The notes below the pieces were generated by a model. The model saw only the letters and a program-made list of their open reading frames with translations, searched no databases and was not told the origin of the DNA. A stretch of DNA of 64,000 nt from positions 1-64,000 of the forward strand of contig JAFKKV010000016.1 of the NCBI GenBank assembly GCA_017304475.1. The letters run 5' to 3'. Of this stretch, positions 26,142 to 35,083 are shown one piece after another (position 1 is the stretch's first letter; every line of letters begins with the position of its first letter). A program made the translations under genes and the position numbers. The DNA is from Hyphomicrobiales bacterium. GTDB taxonomy: Bacteria > Pseudomonadota > Alphaproteobacteria > Rhizobiales > Phreatobacteraceae.

Positions 26142-27035
26142 TTGAAACGCCGCCGCTTCGGCCCGCTTGCGATCGTATCGGCGCTCTGGCTCGCTGCGAC
26201 CGGCCTTGCACTCACGCCGACACGGGCCCATGCGCAGGCGGCCGATGGCGAGACGCTGGAACAGACACTCTGCCGGCTGATCGAGACCGGAGCGCGGCGG
26301 CATAACCTGCCGGTGCATTTCTTCACCCGCCTGATCTGGGCGGAGAGCAGCTTCCGGATCGGCGTGGTGAGCCCGGCCGGCGCCCAGGGCGTCGCGCAAT
26401 TCATGCCCGGCACGGCGCGCGAGCGCGGCCTCGCCGACCCCTTCGACCCGGAACAGGCGATCGCCGCCTCGGCCGCCCTGCTCGCCGATCACGTCCGGCA
26501 ATTCGGCAATCTCGGCCTCGCCGCCGCCGCCTACAATGGCGGCCCGACCCGGGTGGCCAATTTTCTGGAGGGCCGGGGCGGCCTGCCCGCCGAAACCCAG
26601 GACTATGTCTACAAGATCACCGGGCGCACGGCCCAGGACTGGGTCGAGGAGGTCAGGCGCGCGGCACCGCCGGCCGGCGTCCTGCAGGACCATCCACAGC
26701 AGGCCTGCCTGCAGGTTACCGCGCTGCTGCGCCGGCCCGGCGGTAGCCTGGCTGCCGTCGAAGGCCCCTTTGCTCCCTGGGGCGTGCAGCTCGCCGGCCA
26801 TTTCTCCAAGGCCATCGCCTTGGCGAGCTATGGCCGCGCGCGGGCAAGGCTCGCCGGTATTCTCGGCGATACCCAGCCGATGATCATCGGCTCGCGCCTG
26901 CGCAGCCGCGGTTCGAGCACATTCTACCGGGTCCGCGCGCCTGCCCCGACACGCCGGGCGGCCGATGCGCTCTGCGACCGGATCCGCGCCGCCGGCGGCG
27001 CCTGTATCGTGCTGAGGAATGGCGGCCGGACCTGA
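26142..27035 (+). CDS. Secreted lytic transglycosylase (SLT domain), C-terminal SPOR-like region
   Basis: 297 residues if started at the TTG at 26142, which has AGGGTGA at the right distance and gives a clean signal peptide (MKRRRFGPL... cut near AHAQ). The ATG at 26121 adds 7 residues and lacks a ribosome-binding site. The SLT motif is complete: catalytic Glu68 in WAESSF, GAQGVAQFMPGTA and AAAYNGGP. Residues about 265-297 (FYRVRAPAPTRRAADALCDRIRAAGG) resemble a SPOR peptidoglycan-binding repeat. The enzyme cleaves peptidoglycan between MurNAc and GlcNAc in the periplasm, probably at division or for wall turnover. Confidence 0.85.
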   Translation: MKRRRFGPLAIVSALWLAATGLALTPTRAHAQAADGETLEQTLCRLIETGARRHNLPVHFFTRLIWAESSFRIGVVSPAGAQGVAQFMPGTARERGLADPFDPEQAIAASAALLADHVRQFGNLGLAAAAYNGGPTRVANFLEGRGGLPAETQDYVYKITGRTAQDWVEEVRRAAPPAGVLQDHPQQACLQVTALLRRPGGSLAAVEGPFAPWGVQLAGHFSKAIALASYGRARARLAGILGDTQPMIIGSRLRSRGSSTFYRVRAPAPTRRAADALCDRIRAAGGACIVLRNGGRT

Positions 27036-27059
27036 GGCGCATGGTTTCCGCCTCCTGCC

Positions 27060-27088
27060 CTTGAAATCTCCCCCGCTTCCCGCCATCT
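27060..27088 (+). promoter_or_regulatory. RpoH (sigma-32)-type heat-shock promoter of htpG
   Basis: CTTGAAA (27060-27066), 14 bases, then CGCCATCT (27081-27088), 7 of 8 to the classical CCCCATnT -10 box. It ends 37 bp before the htpG ATG. A near-identical arrangement precedes groEL (62412-62440). Confidence 0.65.
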
Positions 27089-27125
27089 GGTCGCTCGCCC
27101 GCAACGAAGAGAGCCATAGCCTGCC

Positions 27126-29024
27126 ATGACCAGTGTCGACGCTAGCGTCCCCGAGAGCCGCACCTTCGAGGCCGATGTCGCCAAGCTGCTGCATCTGATG
27201 GTGCATTCGGTCTATTCCGACAAGGACGTCTTCCTGCGCGAATTGATCTCGAATGCCGCGGATGCCTGCGAGAAGCTGCGCTACGAGGCGATCGCCGCAC
27301 CGGCGTTGCTCGGTGACGACCCGAAGCCGCGCATCACCTTGACGCTCGACACCGACAACCGCCGCCTGACGGTGGAAGACAATGGCATCGGCATGAGCCT
27401 CGCCGACATGGTGGAAGCGCTCGGCACCATCGCCCGCTCCGGCACGAAAGCCTTCATGGAGCGGATCGAGGCCAACAAGGCGGGTGAAGGCGCCCAGTTG
27501 ATCGGCCAGTTCGGCGTCGGCTTCTATTCGGCCTTCATGGTCGCCGACAAGGTCGACGTGATCTCGCGCCGCGCCGGCACGGATGAGGCCACCCTCTGGT
27601 CGTCGGACGGCAAGGGCTCCTATACGGTCGGCCACGCGGCGCTCGACGACGCGCCGGCGCGCGGCACCCGCGTCGTCCTGCACCTGATGGAGGACGCCAA
27701 GTCCTATGCCGAGCGCTTCACGCTCGAGCGCATCGTCAAGGCGCAGTCCGGCCATGTGCCGGTGCCGATCGCCATCCTGGACAAGCCGGGCGCCGAACCC
27801 GCCGAGATCGCCGACGGCGCCGCGCTCTGGACCAAGCCGAAATCGGAGATCAGCGAAGACGACTATGCCGATTTCTACCGCAGCGTCGCCGGCCAATTCG
27901 ACAAGCCTGCTTTGACCCTGCACTACCGTGCCGAAGGCCGGCACGAATATTCGGTGCTCGCCTTCGTGCCCGGCTCCAAGCCGTTCGACCTGTTCGACCC
28001 GGACCGCCACGGCCGGATGAAGCTCTATGTGAAACGTGTCTTCATCACCGACGAGGCCGAACTCTTGCCGCGCTATCTGCGCTTCGTGCGCGGCCTGGTC
28101 GATTCAGCCGATCTGCCGCTCAACGTCTCGCGCGAGATGATCCAGGAAAGCCCGATCCTCAGCGCTATCAAGAAGGGCGTCACCCACCGGGTGCTCGGCG
28201 AGCTCGACAAGCTCGCGAGCAACGATGCCGAGGCCTATGCGACCGTCTGGGAAACCTTTGGCGCGGTCCTCAAGGAAGGCCTCTATGAGGATTTCGAACG
28301 GCGCGAGGCGCTGCTCGGCCTGGCCCGCTTCAAGACGACCGCTTCCGGCGGCGCATGGCGCACGCTGAAGGACTATGTCGCCGGCTTCAAGGAAAACCAG
28401 ACCGCCATCTATTACGTCACCGGCAACGACCTGGAGCGGCTCGAGGCCTCGCCCCAGCTCGAGGGCTTCCGCGCCCGCAGCATCGAGGTGCTGCTGCTGC
28501 CTGACCAGGTCGACAGCTTCTGGGTCACCGCCGGCATCGACTTCGAGGGCAAGCCGTTCAAGTCGGTGACGCAGGGCGCCGCCGACCTGACCCTGATCCC
28601 GCTCGCCGAAGGCAAGAGCCAGCCCTCGACGGAAGCCAGCGAGGCGGTCACCGGCTTCATCGCCTTCGTCAAGCTAACGCTGGGCGATGCCGTCTCGGAC
28701 GTGCGCGCCTCGGACCGGCTGACCGAAAGCGCGGTCTGCCTGGTGGCGCCCGATCACGGCATGGACCGGCAATTGGAGAAGCTGCTCGCCGGTTCCGGCC
28801 GGCTGCCGGCCGCGACCAAGCCGATCCTGGAGATCAATCCCGGCCATGACCTCGTCGTGCGGCTTGCGGCACTCGGCGAGGGCGAGGCGGCGTTCCGCGA
28901 GGACGCCGCTCATCTCCTGCTCGACGAGGCGCAGATCCTCGACGGCGAGCGCCCGACCGATGCCAGGGCTTTTTCCGGCCGGCTCGGCCGGCTCATCGGC
29001 CGCGGCCTGAAGGCGGCCGGCTGA
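27126..29024 (+). CDS. htpG: Molecular chaperone HtpG (Hsp90)
   Basis: 632 residues, full bacterial Hsp90 length. N-terminal ATPase domain motifs are intact: FLRELISNAADACEKLR (Glu/Asn of the ATP site), VEDNGIGM, and LIGQFGVGFYSAFM. The middle domain has RGLVDSADLPLNVSREM with the conserved catalytic-loop arginine. It refolds or holds client proteins in an ATP-driven cycle in the cytoplasm. An RpoH-type promoter precedes it. Monocistronic; ends 25 bp from the convergent NHL-repeat gene. Confidence 0.96.
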   Translation: MTSVDASVPESRTFEADVAKLLHLMVHSVYSDKDVFLRELISNAADACEKLRYEAIAAPALLGDDPKPRITLTLDTDNRRLTVEDNGIGMSLADMVEALGTIARSGTKAFMERIEANKAGEGAQLIGQFGVGFYSAFMVADKVDVISRRAGTDEATLWSSDGKGSYTVGHAALDDAPARGTRVVLHLMEDAKSYAERFTLERIVKAQSGHVPVPIAILDKPGAEPAEIADGAALWTKPKSEISEDDYADFYRSVAGQFDKPALTLHYRAEGRHEYSVLAFVPGSKPFDLFDPDRHGRMKLYVKRVFITDEAELLPRYLRFVRGLVDSADLPLNVSREMIQESPILSAIKKGVTHRVLGELDKLASNDAEAYATVWETFGAVLKEGLYEDFERREALLGLARFKTTASGGAWRTLKDYVAGFKENQTAIYYVTGNDLERLEASPQLEGFRARSIEVLLLPDQVDSFWVTAGIDFEGKPFKSVTQGAADLTLIPLAEGKSQPSTEASEAVTGFIAFVKLTLGDAVSDVRASDRLTESAVCLVAPDHGMDRQLEKLLAGSGRLPAATKPILEINPGHDLVVRLAALGEGEAAFREDAAHLLLDEAQILDGERPTDARAFSGRLGRLIGRGLKAAG

Positions 29025-29049
29025 GCCGCGACACCAATGACTCGGGCCC

Positions 29050-29907
29050 TCAGGCGATCGCGCGATATTTCGCGACGCCCGAGGGCAGGAGTTCGGCGAC
29101 GAAGAGATTGCCTTTTCCATCGCCCCAGAGGCCATGGGGATAGACCGAAAAGGCCCGCATGGCGCCCCTCACCCGGCCATCCCCGCCGAGCCTGACGATG
29201 CGCGGCGTCTGATCGGACACGAAGAGGTCGCCGCTCGCATCGCCCCAGATGTCCATCGGCTTGGTGAAGCCGGTCCAGACATCCAAGAGGCCGCCGGAAC
29301 GGTCGAACACCTGGATCCGGTTGTTGTCGCGATCAAGCACGATCACCCTGTCATCGGCGGTGACCCAGACGCCATGCGGACAGGCGAACTGGCCAGGCGC
29401 GATGCCGGGCTCGCCCCAGCTCGCGATCAGCCGACCGTCAGGGCTGAAGCGATGCACCCGGGCATTGCCGTAGCCGTCGGTGACATAGATCTCGCCATCG
29501 GCGGCAACCGCCATATCGGTCGGATGGTTGAAGGCCCCGGCCCAGCACGGCCGGTTGAACGTGCCGAGCTCCAGCGTGATCTCCCGATCGCGGTTGAAGC
29601 GCAGCACCTGATGGGCGTCGAAAGACGTGATGAAGAGATTGTCGGCGGTATCGAAAGCGATGCCGTGCACGCTCGGCAATCGTTCGTGGTGCCAGCTCTC
29701 TTCCAGACGGCCATCCGGGGCGAAGACCAGCACCGCCGGCGTGCTGCGTTGGACCACGACGACGCGACCATCGCTGCGCACCGCCAATTGGCTGATCGGC
29801 CCTAACTCCTGGCCGGCGGGCAGTTTCGCCCAATTGCGCTCGACGGCGTAATGGCTGACGCCGTCGGTGGTGATCAGGCTTGCTGTCGAAAACGGGCTAG
29901 GCTGCAC
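29050..29907 (-). CDS. NHL-repeat beta-propeller protein (peptidylglycine lyase-like)
   Basis: 285 residues from a GTG at 29907 with GGAG 7 bases upstream. At least five NHL blades are visible, for example FNHPTDMAVAADGEIYVTDG, ACPHGVWVTADDRVIVLDRD, PMDIWGDASGDLFVSDQ. The general form is that of the peptidyl-alpha-hydroxyglycine alpha-amidating lyase / SMP30-like propellers found in bacteria. No signal peptide is visible. Function unknown; a lyase or lactonase is possible. Confidence 0.75.
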   Translation of the reverse strand: MQPSPFSTASLITTDGVSHYAVERNWAKLPAGQELGPISQLAVRSDGRVVVVQRSTPAVLVFAPDGRLEESWHHERLPSVHGIAFDTADNLFITSFDAHQVLRFNRDREITLELGTFNRPCWAGAFNHPTDMAVAADGEIYVTDGYGNARVHRFSPDGRLIASWGEPGIAPGQFACPHGVWVTADDRVIVLDRDNNRIQVFDRSGGLLDVWTGFTKPMDIWGDASGDLFVSDQTPRIVRLGGDGRVRGAMRAFSVYPHGLWGDGKGNLFVAELLPSGVAKYRAIA

Positions 29908-30039
29908 GATGCATCTCCGTCGGGATTGCGGGCCACTCTTAACCTCTTCCCGGAGCGGCAACGGGATTCGCGCATCTCAAAAGTATCCGTGTGCTCGGTG
30001 GCCTGCGCGGTGGTCAACTGCCCTTCGACGCCTCGTGCG

Positions 30040-30268
30040 AGAACCACTGCCCGACCTCGCCCCGGCGGGGAGAGGTCGACCGTGAGCGTAGCGAGCGGTC
30101 GGGAGAGGGGGCGAGGCGCTCGACGACAAGTCACCATGCGAAGCGCGTGGAGCCTTGTTCTGAATGCTCAATTCCCCCTCTCCCGGCGCAATAGCATCGA
30201 GCGAACGCGAGATGCGTTCGCACTCGCTATCCGCGCCGACCTCTCCCCGCTGGGGAGAGGTGAATGGC
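30040..30268. repeat. Palindromic intergenic repeat (rhizobial type), copy 1
   Basis: Arms such as CTCGCCCCGGCGGGGAGAGG (about 30055-30074) and CTCTCCCCGCTGGGGAGAGG (30241-30260) each fold on themselves and flank GC-rich dyads like GTGAGCGTAGCGAGCGGTC. It sits in the 29908-30358 gap between a leftward gene start and a leftward gene end; I see no coding sequence there. It resembles multicopy intergenic mosaics of rhizobial genomes. Confidence 0.6.
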
Positions 30269-30358
30269 GGTGGTTCAGGCGCTACCTGGGAAGGCGCGAA
30301 CGATTGTCGAACGCCATTTCTTGCCTCGCCTGGGAGCAGGCGTCTCGCCCTCTCCCAA

Positions 30359-31663
30359 TCACTCGTTCAGGTGATCCCGCGAGGTCTCACGTGCGATGGC
30401 CAGCATGGTCAAGGTGATCGCCAGCGCGGCCACGACATAGAGCGAGATCGCCGTCGTCGTACCGTAACGCTGGAACAGAGCCGCGATGATCAAGGGCGCG
30501 AAACCGCCGCCGACCACGCCGGCGAATGTATAGGCGAGCGAGGAGCCGCTATAGCGCACATGGGTCGGGAACTGCTCGACGATGAAGGCGGCCTGGGGGC
30601 CATACATGGCCGCGTGGAACAGCAGGCCGACGGTTGCGCCCACCACGATCATCACCGGCTCCTTGGTGTCGAGCAGCGTGAAGAAGGCGAAGGCCCAGAC
30701 GACGCCGCCAATGGCGCCGAGCGCATAGACCGGCCGCCGGCCGATCTTGTCGGACAGGAGCCCGAACAGCGGCACCGCCAAGGCGTTGAAGCCGGCGCCG
30801 ATGAGCACGGCGGTCAAGGCCAGCGAACGCGGCAGGTTCAAGACCTGCGTCACATAGGTCAGGATGAACACCACGACGAGAGCGTAGAGCACGTCCGAGC
30901 CGATGCGCACGCCGCCGGCGACGATCAGGCGACGCCAGTGCTGGCTCAGCACCTCACCGATCGGCGCCTCGGCCTTGGTGTTGTGCTCCTCCATCTCCTT
31001 GAACATCGGCGTCTCGTCGACGCCACGGCGGATCCACAGGCCGAAGATCACCAGGACGACGCTGAGAATGAAGGGAATGCGCCAGCCCCAGGCGAGGAAG
31101 TCCTGGTCCGACAGGCCGAAAGTGACGAGCGCGATGACCGCGGTGGCGATCAGCGTGCCGGCGGAGGGTCCCATCTGGGTCCAGGAGGCGTTGAGGCCAC
31201 GCCTGTCCTGGCGGCCGTGCTCGACCGACAGCAACACCGCACCGGCCCATTCACCGCCGAGCGCCACACCCTGGATGAAGCGCAGCGCCACCAGCAGGAT
31301 CGGGCTCATCACGCCGATCGTCTCATAGGTCGGCAGAAGCCCCATCAGCAGAGTCGTCACGCCCATCAGCACCAGGGTCGCCACCAGCACGAAGCGGCGG
31401 CCGAGCTTGTCGCCGAGATGGCCGAAAATGACACCGCCGAAGGGCCGGGAGACATAACCCACCGCATAGGTGGAAAAGGCCAGGATGATGCCCACCAGCG
31501 GATCGAAGGAGGGAAAGAACACCTTGTTGAAGATCAGCGCAGCCATCGTGTTGTAGATGGTGAACTCATACCATTCGAGCGTGGTGCCGATCAGACTGGC
31601 GGAGGCCAGTTTGCGCATATCCGGGCTCTCGGGCAGTCGATCTGTCGCGGTAACGGCCGTCAT
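30359..31663 (-). CDS. MFS transporter, metabolite:H+ symporter (MHS) family
   Basis: 434 residues, about 12 transmembrane helices; AAGGGGA precedes the ATG at 31663. The MHS signature after helix 1 (GTTLEWYEFTIYN) and the loop 2-3 motif GHLGDKLGRRFVL are clear, as is ALGGEWAGAVLLSVEH. Family members carry organic acids, shikimate, ketoglutarate or betaines with protons. It is the last gene of the leftward cluster 30.4-36.4 kb with an amidase just upstream (93 bp), so it likely imports the amidase substrate or a related acid. Confidence 0.87.
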   Translation of the reverse strand: MTAVTATDRLPESPDMRKLASASLIGTTLEWYEFTIYNTMAALIFNKVFFPSFDPLVGIILAFSTYAVGYVSRPFGGVIFGHLGDKLGRRFVLVATLVLMGVTTLLMGLLPTYETIGVMSPILLVALRFIQGVALGGEWAGAVLLSVEHGRQDRRGLNASWTQMGPSAGTLIATAVIALVTFGLSDQDFLAWGWRIPFILSVVLVIFGLWIRRGVDETPMFKEMEEHNTKAEAPIGEVLSQHWRRLIVAGGVRIGSDVLYALVVVFILTYVTQVLNLPRSLALTAVLIGAGFNALAVPLFGLLSDKIGRRPVYALGAIGGVVWAFAFFTLLDTKEPVMIVVGATVGLLFHAAMYGPQAAFIVEQFPTHVRYSGSSLAYTFAGVVGGGFAPLIIAALFQRYGTTTAISLYVVAALAITLTMLAIARETSRDHLNE

Positions 31664-31756
31664 GTGGTTTCCCCTTGCTGGATTGTTTCCATGCGTGAAG
31701 GTCGCGGCTTGCGCGCGAGCGCGCGGCCGAAGCACCGCGACGAATTGATCTCGACC

Positions 31757-33079
31757 TCAGCCGGCGAGCATCGCCTCGACCGCGCGGGCAATCGCCAGGA
31801 AGGCGCGGTCGGTCCCCCTGCGGCCGATCAGCATCAGCCCCACCGGCAGTCCCGGCGTGGCGATCGGCAGCGAGATCGACGGGCAATCGAGGAGATTGGC
31901 CACGCGCGGGTTGCGCAGGACCAGCCCATTGACCCGGTGGAAGGCCTGGTCCTCCCTGACATCCGCGATCAGCGGCGCGGTGATCGGCACGGTCGGCAGC
32001 GCGAAGACGATATTGTCCCGCATGCGCGCCTGGAGGTCGCCGACCAGCCGGTTGCGCAACCTGATCATGCGGACATAGTCCGGCGCCGCCTTGCCCTGGC
32101 CGGCCTCAATCCGGGCGCGGGTCTTGGGATCGACCTCGGCCAGGCTCTCGACGCCGAGTTCCTTCAAGGTCGCGCCGAGTTCGATGGCGGTGAAGGCGCC
32201 GATCGCATCGATGGCCGCGAGCCGCTCGAGTTCGGGCTCGAGCGAGCCGTCCTCGACGACGGTTCCGGCGGCGCGCAGCCGGCCGAGCGCGTCGTCGAAA
32301 GCCGCCATGACCGCCGGTTCGGCGTCGGCGAACAGTCGCCCGCGTGGGAGCACGAGGCGAAACCCATCGGCTGGAAACCGGGGCAGCGCTACAGGCGCCT
32401 CGCCGGCCAGGATCGCATCGGCGAGCGCGCAATCCTCGACATGACCGGCCATCGGCCCGACAACATCGAGCGTGGATGACAGCGAAAAGGCGCCCGATGT
32501 CGGCACGCGGCCGGCCGTCGGCTTGAACCCGACGGCGCCGCAGAGCGCCGCGGGAATGCGCAGGGAACCGCCGGTATCGCTGCCGATGGCGATCTCGCTC
32601 AGACCATCGACGACCGAGATCGCCGCCCCGGTCGAAGAACCACCGGCAATGCGCGCCCGGTCATGCGGATTGCCGGGATCGCCGTCATGCGGGTTGAGAC
32701 CGACCGCCGAGAAGGCGAATTCGGTCATCAGCGTCTTGCCGACAACGACGGCGCCGGCCTGTCTCAGCCGTGCGACCGCCGTCGCGTCCTGTCCGGCCGG
32801 CGGCTGCCGGCGCAACACCGCCGAGCCCGCGGTGGTCACCTCGCCGGCGACGTCGAACAGGTCCTTGATCGACAGGATGCGGCCATCGAGCGGGCCGAGG
32901 CTACGCCCCTCGCCGCTGCGCCGGTCGCTTTCGGCCGCGGCACGCCCCGCATCATCGCGGTAGAGCCTGGTGAAAGGCGACGGGGCCCGGTCCGCGGCGT
33001 CGATCCGCTCCAGGGCCTGGGCGAGGCGGGCAACGGCGCCTTCATTGCGGTTGTCGGCAGTGCGATCGGCTATCGTCAT
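31757..33079 (-). CDS. Amidase-signature family amidohydrolase
   Basis: 440 residues. The Ser-cisSer-Lys triad is present: Lys72 in SIKDLFDV, Ser148 in AGGSSTGAA and nucleophile Ser172 in GSDTGGSLRIPA. The family hydrolyses small-molecule amides (or allophanate, or tRNA-bound Glu in GatA). The absence of GatB/GatC partners and the catabolic neighbours favour a small-molecule amidase. It starts 12 bp after the small ferredoxin-like gene and is co-transcribed with it. Confidence 0.87.
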   Translation of the reverse strand: MTIADRTADNRNEGAVARLAQALERIDAADRAPSPFTRLYRDDAGRAAAESDRRSGEGRSLGPLDGRILSIKDLFDVAGEVTTAGSAVLRRQPPAGQDATAVARLRQAGAVVVGKTLMTEFAFSAVGLNPHDGDPGNPHDRARIAGGSSTGAAISVVDGLSEIAIGSDTGGSLRIPAALCGAVGFKPTAGRVPTSGAFSLSSTLDVVGPMAGHVEDCALADAILAGEAPVALPRFPADGFRLVLPRGRLFADAEPAVMAAFDDALGRLRAAGTVVEDGSLEPELERLAAIDAIGAFTAIELGATLKELGVESLAEVDPKTRARIEAGQGKAAPDYVRMIRLRNRLVGDLQARMRDNIVFALPTVPITAPLIADVREDQAFHRVNGLVLRNPRVANLLDCPSISLPIATPGLPVGLMLIGRRGTDRAFLAIARAVEAMLAG

Positions 33080-33091
33080 GGCCCTGCCCTC

Positions 33092-33760
33092 TCACGCAGC
33101 CGGGCGGTTGATTTCGGTCGACTGCAGACGCCACATCATCTCCATCGTGGCGATCTCACCGGAGGGAATGCCCATCTGCTCGGTCACCACGCGCGCGGCA
33201 TTGGAGACCGCGGGCTCCGAGGTCCCCTCGATCAGCAGGATCGGATCGAGGATCCGGTTTTCGCGCGGTTCGGCCGGCAAGGGCGTCGAGAGCGCGGCAT
33301 CGGGCTCGAGCAGGCGGGTGACGATCACGCCGTCAATGGTCGAGACGGTCTTGCCGAGATCGGCGAGCGTCAGGAGTTCGGTCGGGGTCGCCGGGCGGCC
33401 GAGCCTGACGATGGCGAGCCAGCTGCCGGCGCCGATGCCGCTTTCGGCCGTGATCGCGCAGACCCGGCGGAAAGCGTCGCGCATCCGGCCGAAATTGGCG
33501 ACCGACCAGGGGGTCTGGTGCGCGAAGGCCTTGCTGTATTCGGCGCTGGTGAACACGCCCATATTCTCGGTCCTGTAGAGCCCGAGATATTTGCGCGGCG
33601 CCTGGCTCGAAATGTAGCGCGTGCCGACCACGAACCCCTCGATCGCGATACGCTCCTCGACATGCTCGCGATCATACCACTTGTTGAAATCAGCCTCGAA
33701 CAGCGGATCGATATTGGTCCAGACGAACAGAAGCCCCGGGCAATTCGCGTGATCGGCCAT
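33092..33760 (-). CDS. Small alpha/beta-barrel (ferredoxin-like) protein, DUF4286-like
   Basis: 222 residues from the ATG at 33760, with GAGGG 5 bases upstream. The first half has FNKWYDREHVEERI ... GFVVGTRYIS, a pattern typical of dimeric ferredoxin-like (EthD/Dabb/DUF4286) proteins; the second half probably repeats the fold. Members are often companions of catabolic enzymes with unproved roles. It lies 12 bp before the amidase gene, suggesting a linked function in the same degradation route. Confidence 0.55.
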   Translation of the reverse strand: MADHANCPGLLFVWTNIDPLFEADFNKWYDREHVEERIAIEGFVVGTRYISSQAPRKYLGLYRTENMGVFTSAEYSKAFAHQTPWSVANFGRMRDAFRRVCAITAESGIGAGSWLAIVRLGRPATPTELLTLADLGKTVSTIDGVIVTRLLEPDAALSTPLPAEPRENRILDPILLIEGTSEPAVSNAARVVTEQMGIPSGEIATMEMMWRLQSTEINRPAA

Positions 33761-33904
33761 TTTCACCCTCGATAGACTGGCAAGATGGGCCGTCATATCG
33801 ATGCCGGGCCGGCGAAGGGTCAAACGGGATATTTTGATGGCCGGCGATAGAATTTTCTGCGCATGGCCTTTCGGTGCCCGCGCCCAACAGGCCTCGGCGG
33901 GCGA

Positions 33905-34915
33905 TCAGCGCTCGACGGCAGCGTCGCCGAGCACCGCGCGGGCGGTGTCCAGCTCGCCCATCATCGCCCAGTCGCGCCCGAGATCGGCGAAGGCGCGATA
34001 GGATCGCAGGGCATCGGCGAAATGGCGGTCGCCCGCCGCCAGCTCGTCGAGCACTTCAGCGGTTGCCCTTCTCAGTGCGGCGACGACATGATCCGGGAAA
34101 CGGACGACCGTGACGCCGTCCTCCCGCAACCCCGCCAGGGCGATGGGGTTGAGCGTATCGTAGCGAATGAGCAGAGCCCGTTCGACCGCGGCGGCGGCAC
34201 AATGCAAGGCCGCACGGTAGCCGTCGGGCAGCGCCTCCCATCCGGCGCGGCCGACGACCAGGGACAACTGAGCGGAAGGCTCCAGCACACCGGGATAGTG
34301 ATGGAACGGCGCGACGCGATGGAACCCCATCATCCGGTCGTCATGCGGGCCGATCCAGTCGGCGGCATCGAGCTCGCCGCTGCGAAGCTGCGCCAGGATC
34401 TGGCTTGCGGAAAGCGAGCGCGGTTTCGCCCCCAGCCGTTCCAGGACCAGGGCCGGCAGACCGGCGGTCCGGATCCGCAGGCCGGAGAATGACGCGGCAT
34501 CCTGCACCGGCCGGCGAAACCAGCCGCCGGTCTGTGCCCCGGTATTGCCGCAGGCCAACGCGACCAGCCCCTGCCGCTCCCAGGCCGCTGCCGCACGCTC
34601 CGCCCCCGGCCCCGCGAGCCAGGCGGCGTGCCGCCTGGCGTCGAGCCCGAATGGGACGAAGGTGGCGAGCGCCAGCACGGGGTCGCGATCGACGAAGAAG
34701 GACCCCGCCGTGTGACCACATTGCACATCGCCACGGATGACCAGATCCAGGACGTCGGTCGCAGCGTGAGGCTCGCCGGCCGGGCTCGGCTCAATGACGA
34801 AACCGCCATCGGTGAGCATGGCGACCCGGTCGGCGAGGTCGGTCATCGCCGGCCAGATCGTATCGGACGACCGGGGGAAACTGCTCGCCAGCCGCCACCT
34901 TATCGACGCACCCAT
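33905..34915 (-). CDS. TRAP transporter binding protein (TakP-like), lacking a signal peptide
   Basis: 336 residues; GGGAG lies 8 bases before the ATG at 34915. The sequence starts straight with the mature fold (WRLASSFPRSSDTIW), then shows GNTGAQTGGWFRRPV, SGLRIRTAG, SGELDAADWIGPHDD and YPGVLEPSAQ, all characteristic of the DctP/TakP alpha-keto-acid and lactate binding proteins. No export signal is seen at the chosen start, and extending upstream gives no hydrophobic helix. No TRAP membrane genes (DctQ/DctM) are nearby. It may be a cytoplasmic ligand sensor or binding protein, or a decayed import component. Confidence 0.75.
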   Translation of the reverse strand: MGASIRWRLASSFPRSSDTIWPAMTDLADRVAMLTDGGFVIEPSPAGEPHAATDVLDLVIRGDVQCGHTAGSFFVDRDPVLALATFVPFGLDARRHAAWLAGPGAERAAAAWERQGLVALACGNTGAQTGGWFRRPVQDAASFSGLRIRTAGLPALVLERLGAKPRSLSASQILAQLRSGELDAADWIGPHDDRMMGFHRVAPFHHYPGVLEPSAQLSLVVGRAGWEALPDGYRAALHCAAAAVERALLIRYDTLNPIALAGLREDGVTVVRFPDHVVAALRRATAEVLDELAAGDRHFADALRSYRAFADLGRDWAMMGELDTARAVLGDAAVER

Positions 34916-35083
34916 TCATCCAGCTCCCAAGTCACGGCCGTGCCGCATTTCTGCCCGGCATCCGGCAAGTCGATCCCGGATGGGCCTCCCCGGCCCCGAA
35001 GCCCGGAGACATCGCGGCTGGCCGCGGCCGGCGAGGTCCCGCTGTCCGGGGCCGCGCCGCGCTCCTCGGCGCGAAGGCCCTGC

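Noticed and set aside
25653-28010. Very long leftward frame reaching from the GNAT gene through htpG
   Set aside because: Only its last 140 residues match a family; the rest is opposite the lytic transglycosylase and htpG.
30164-32479. Long rightward open frame opposite the MFS and amidase genes
   Set aside because: Composition is His/Asp/Gly/Arg/Gln-rich low-complexity typical of antisense frames, and real enzymes occupy the other strand.
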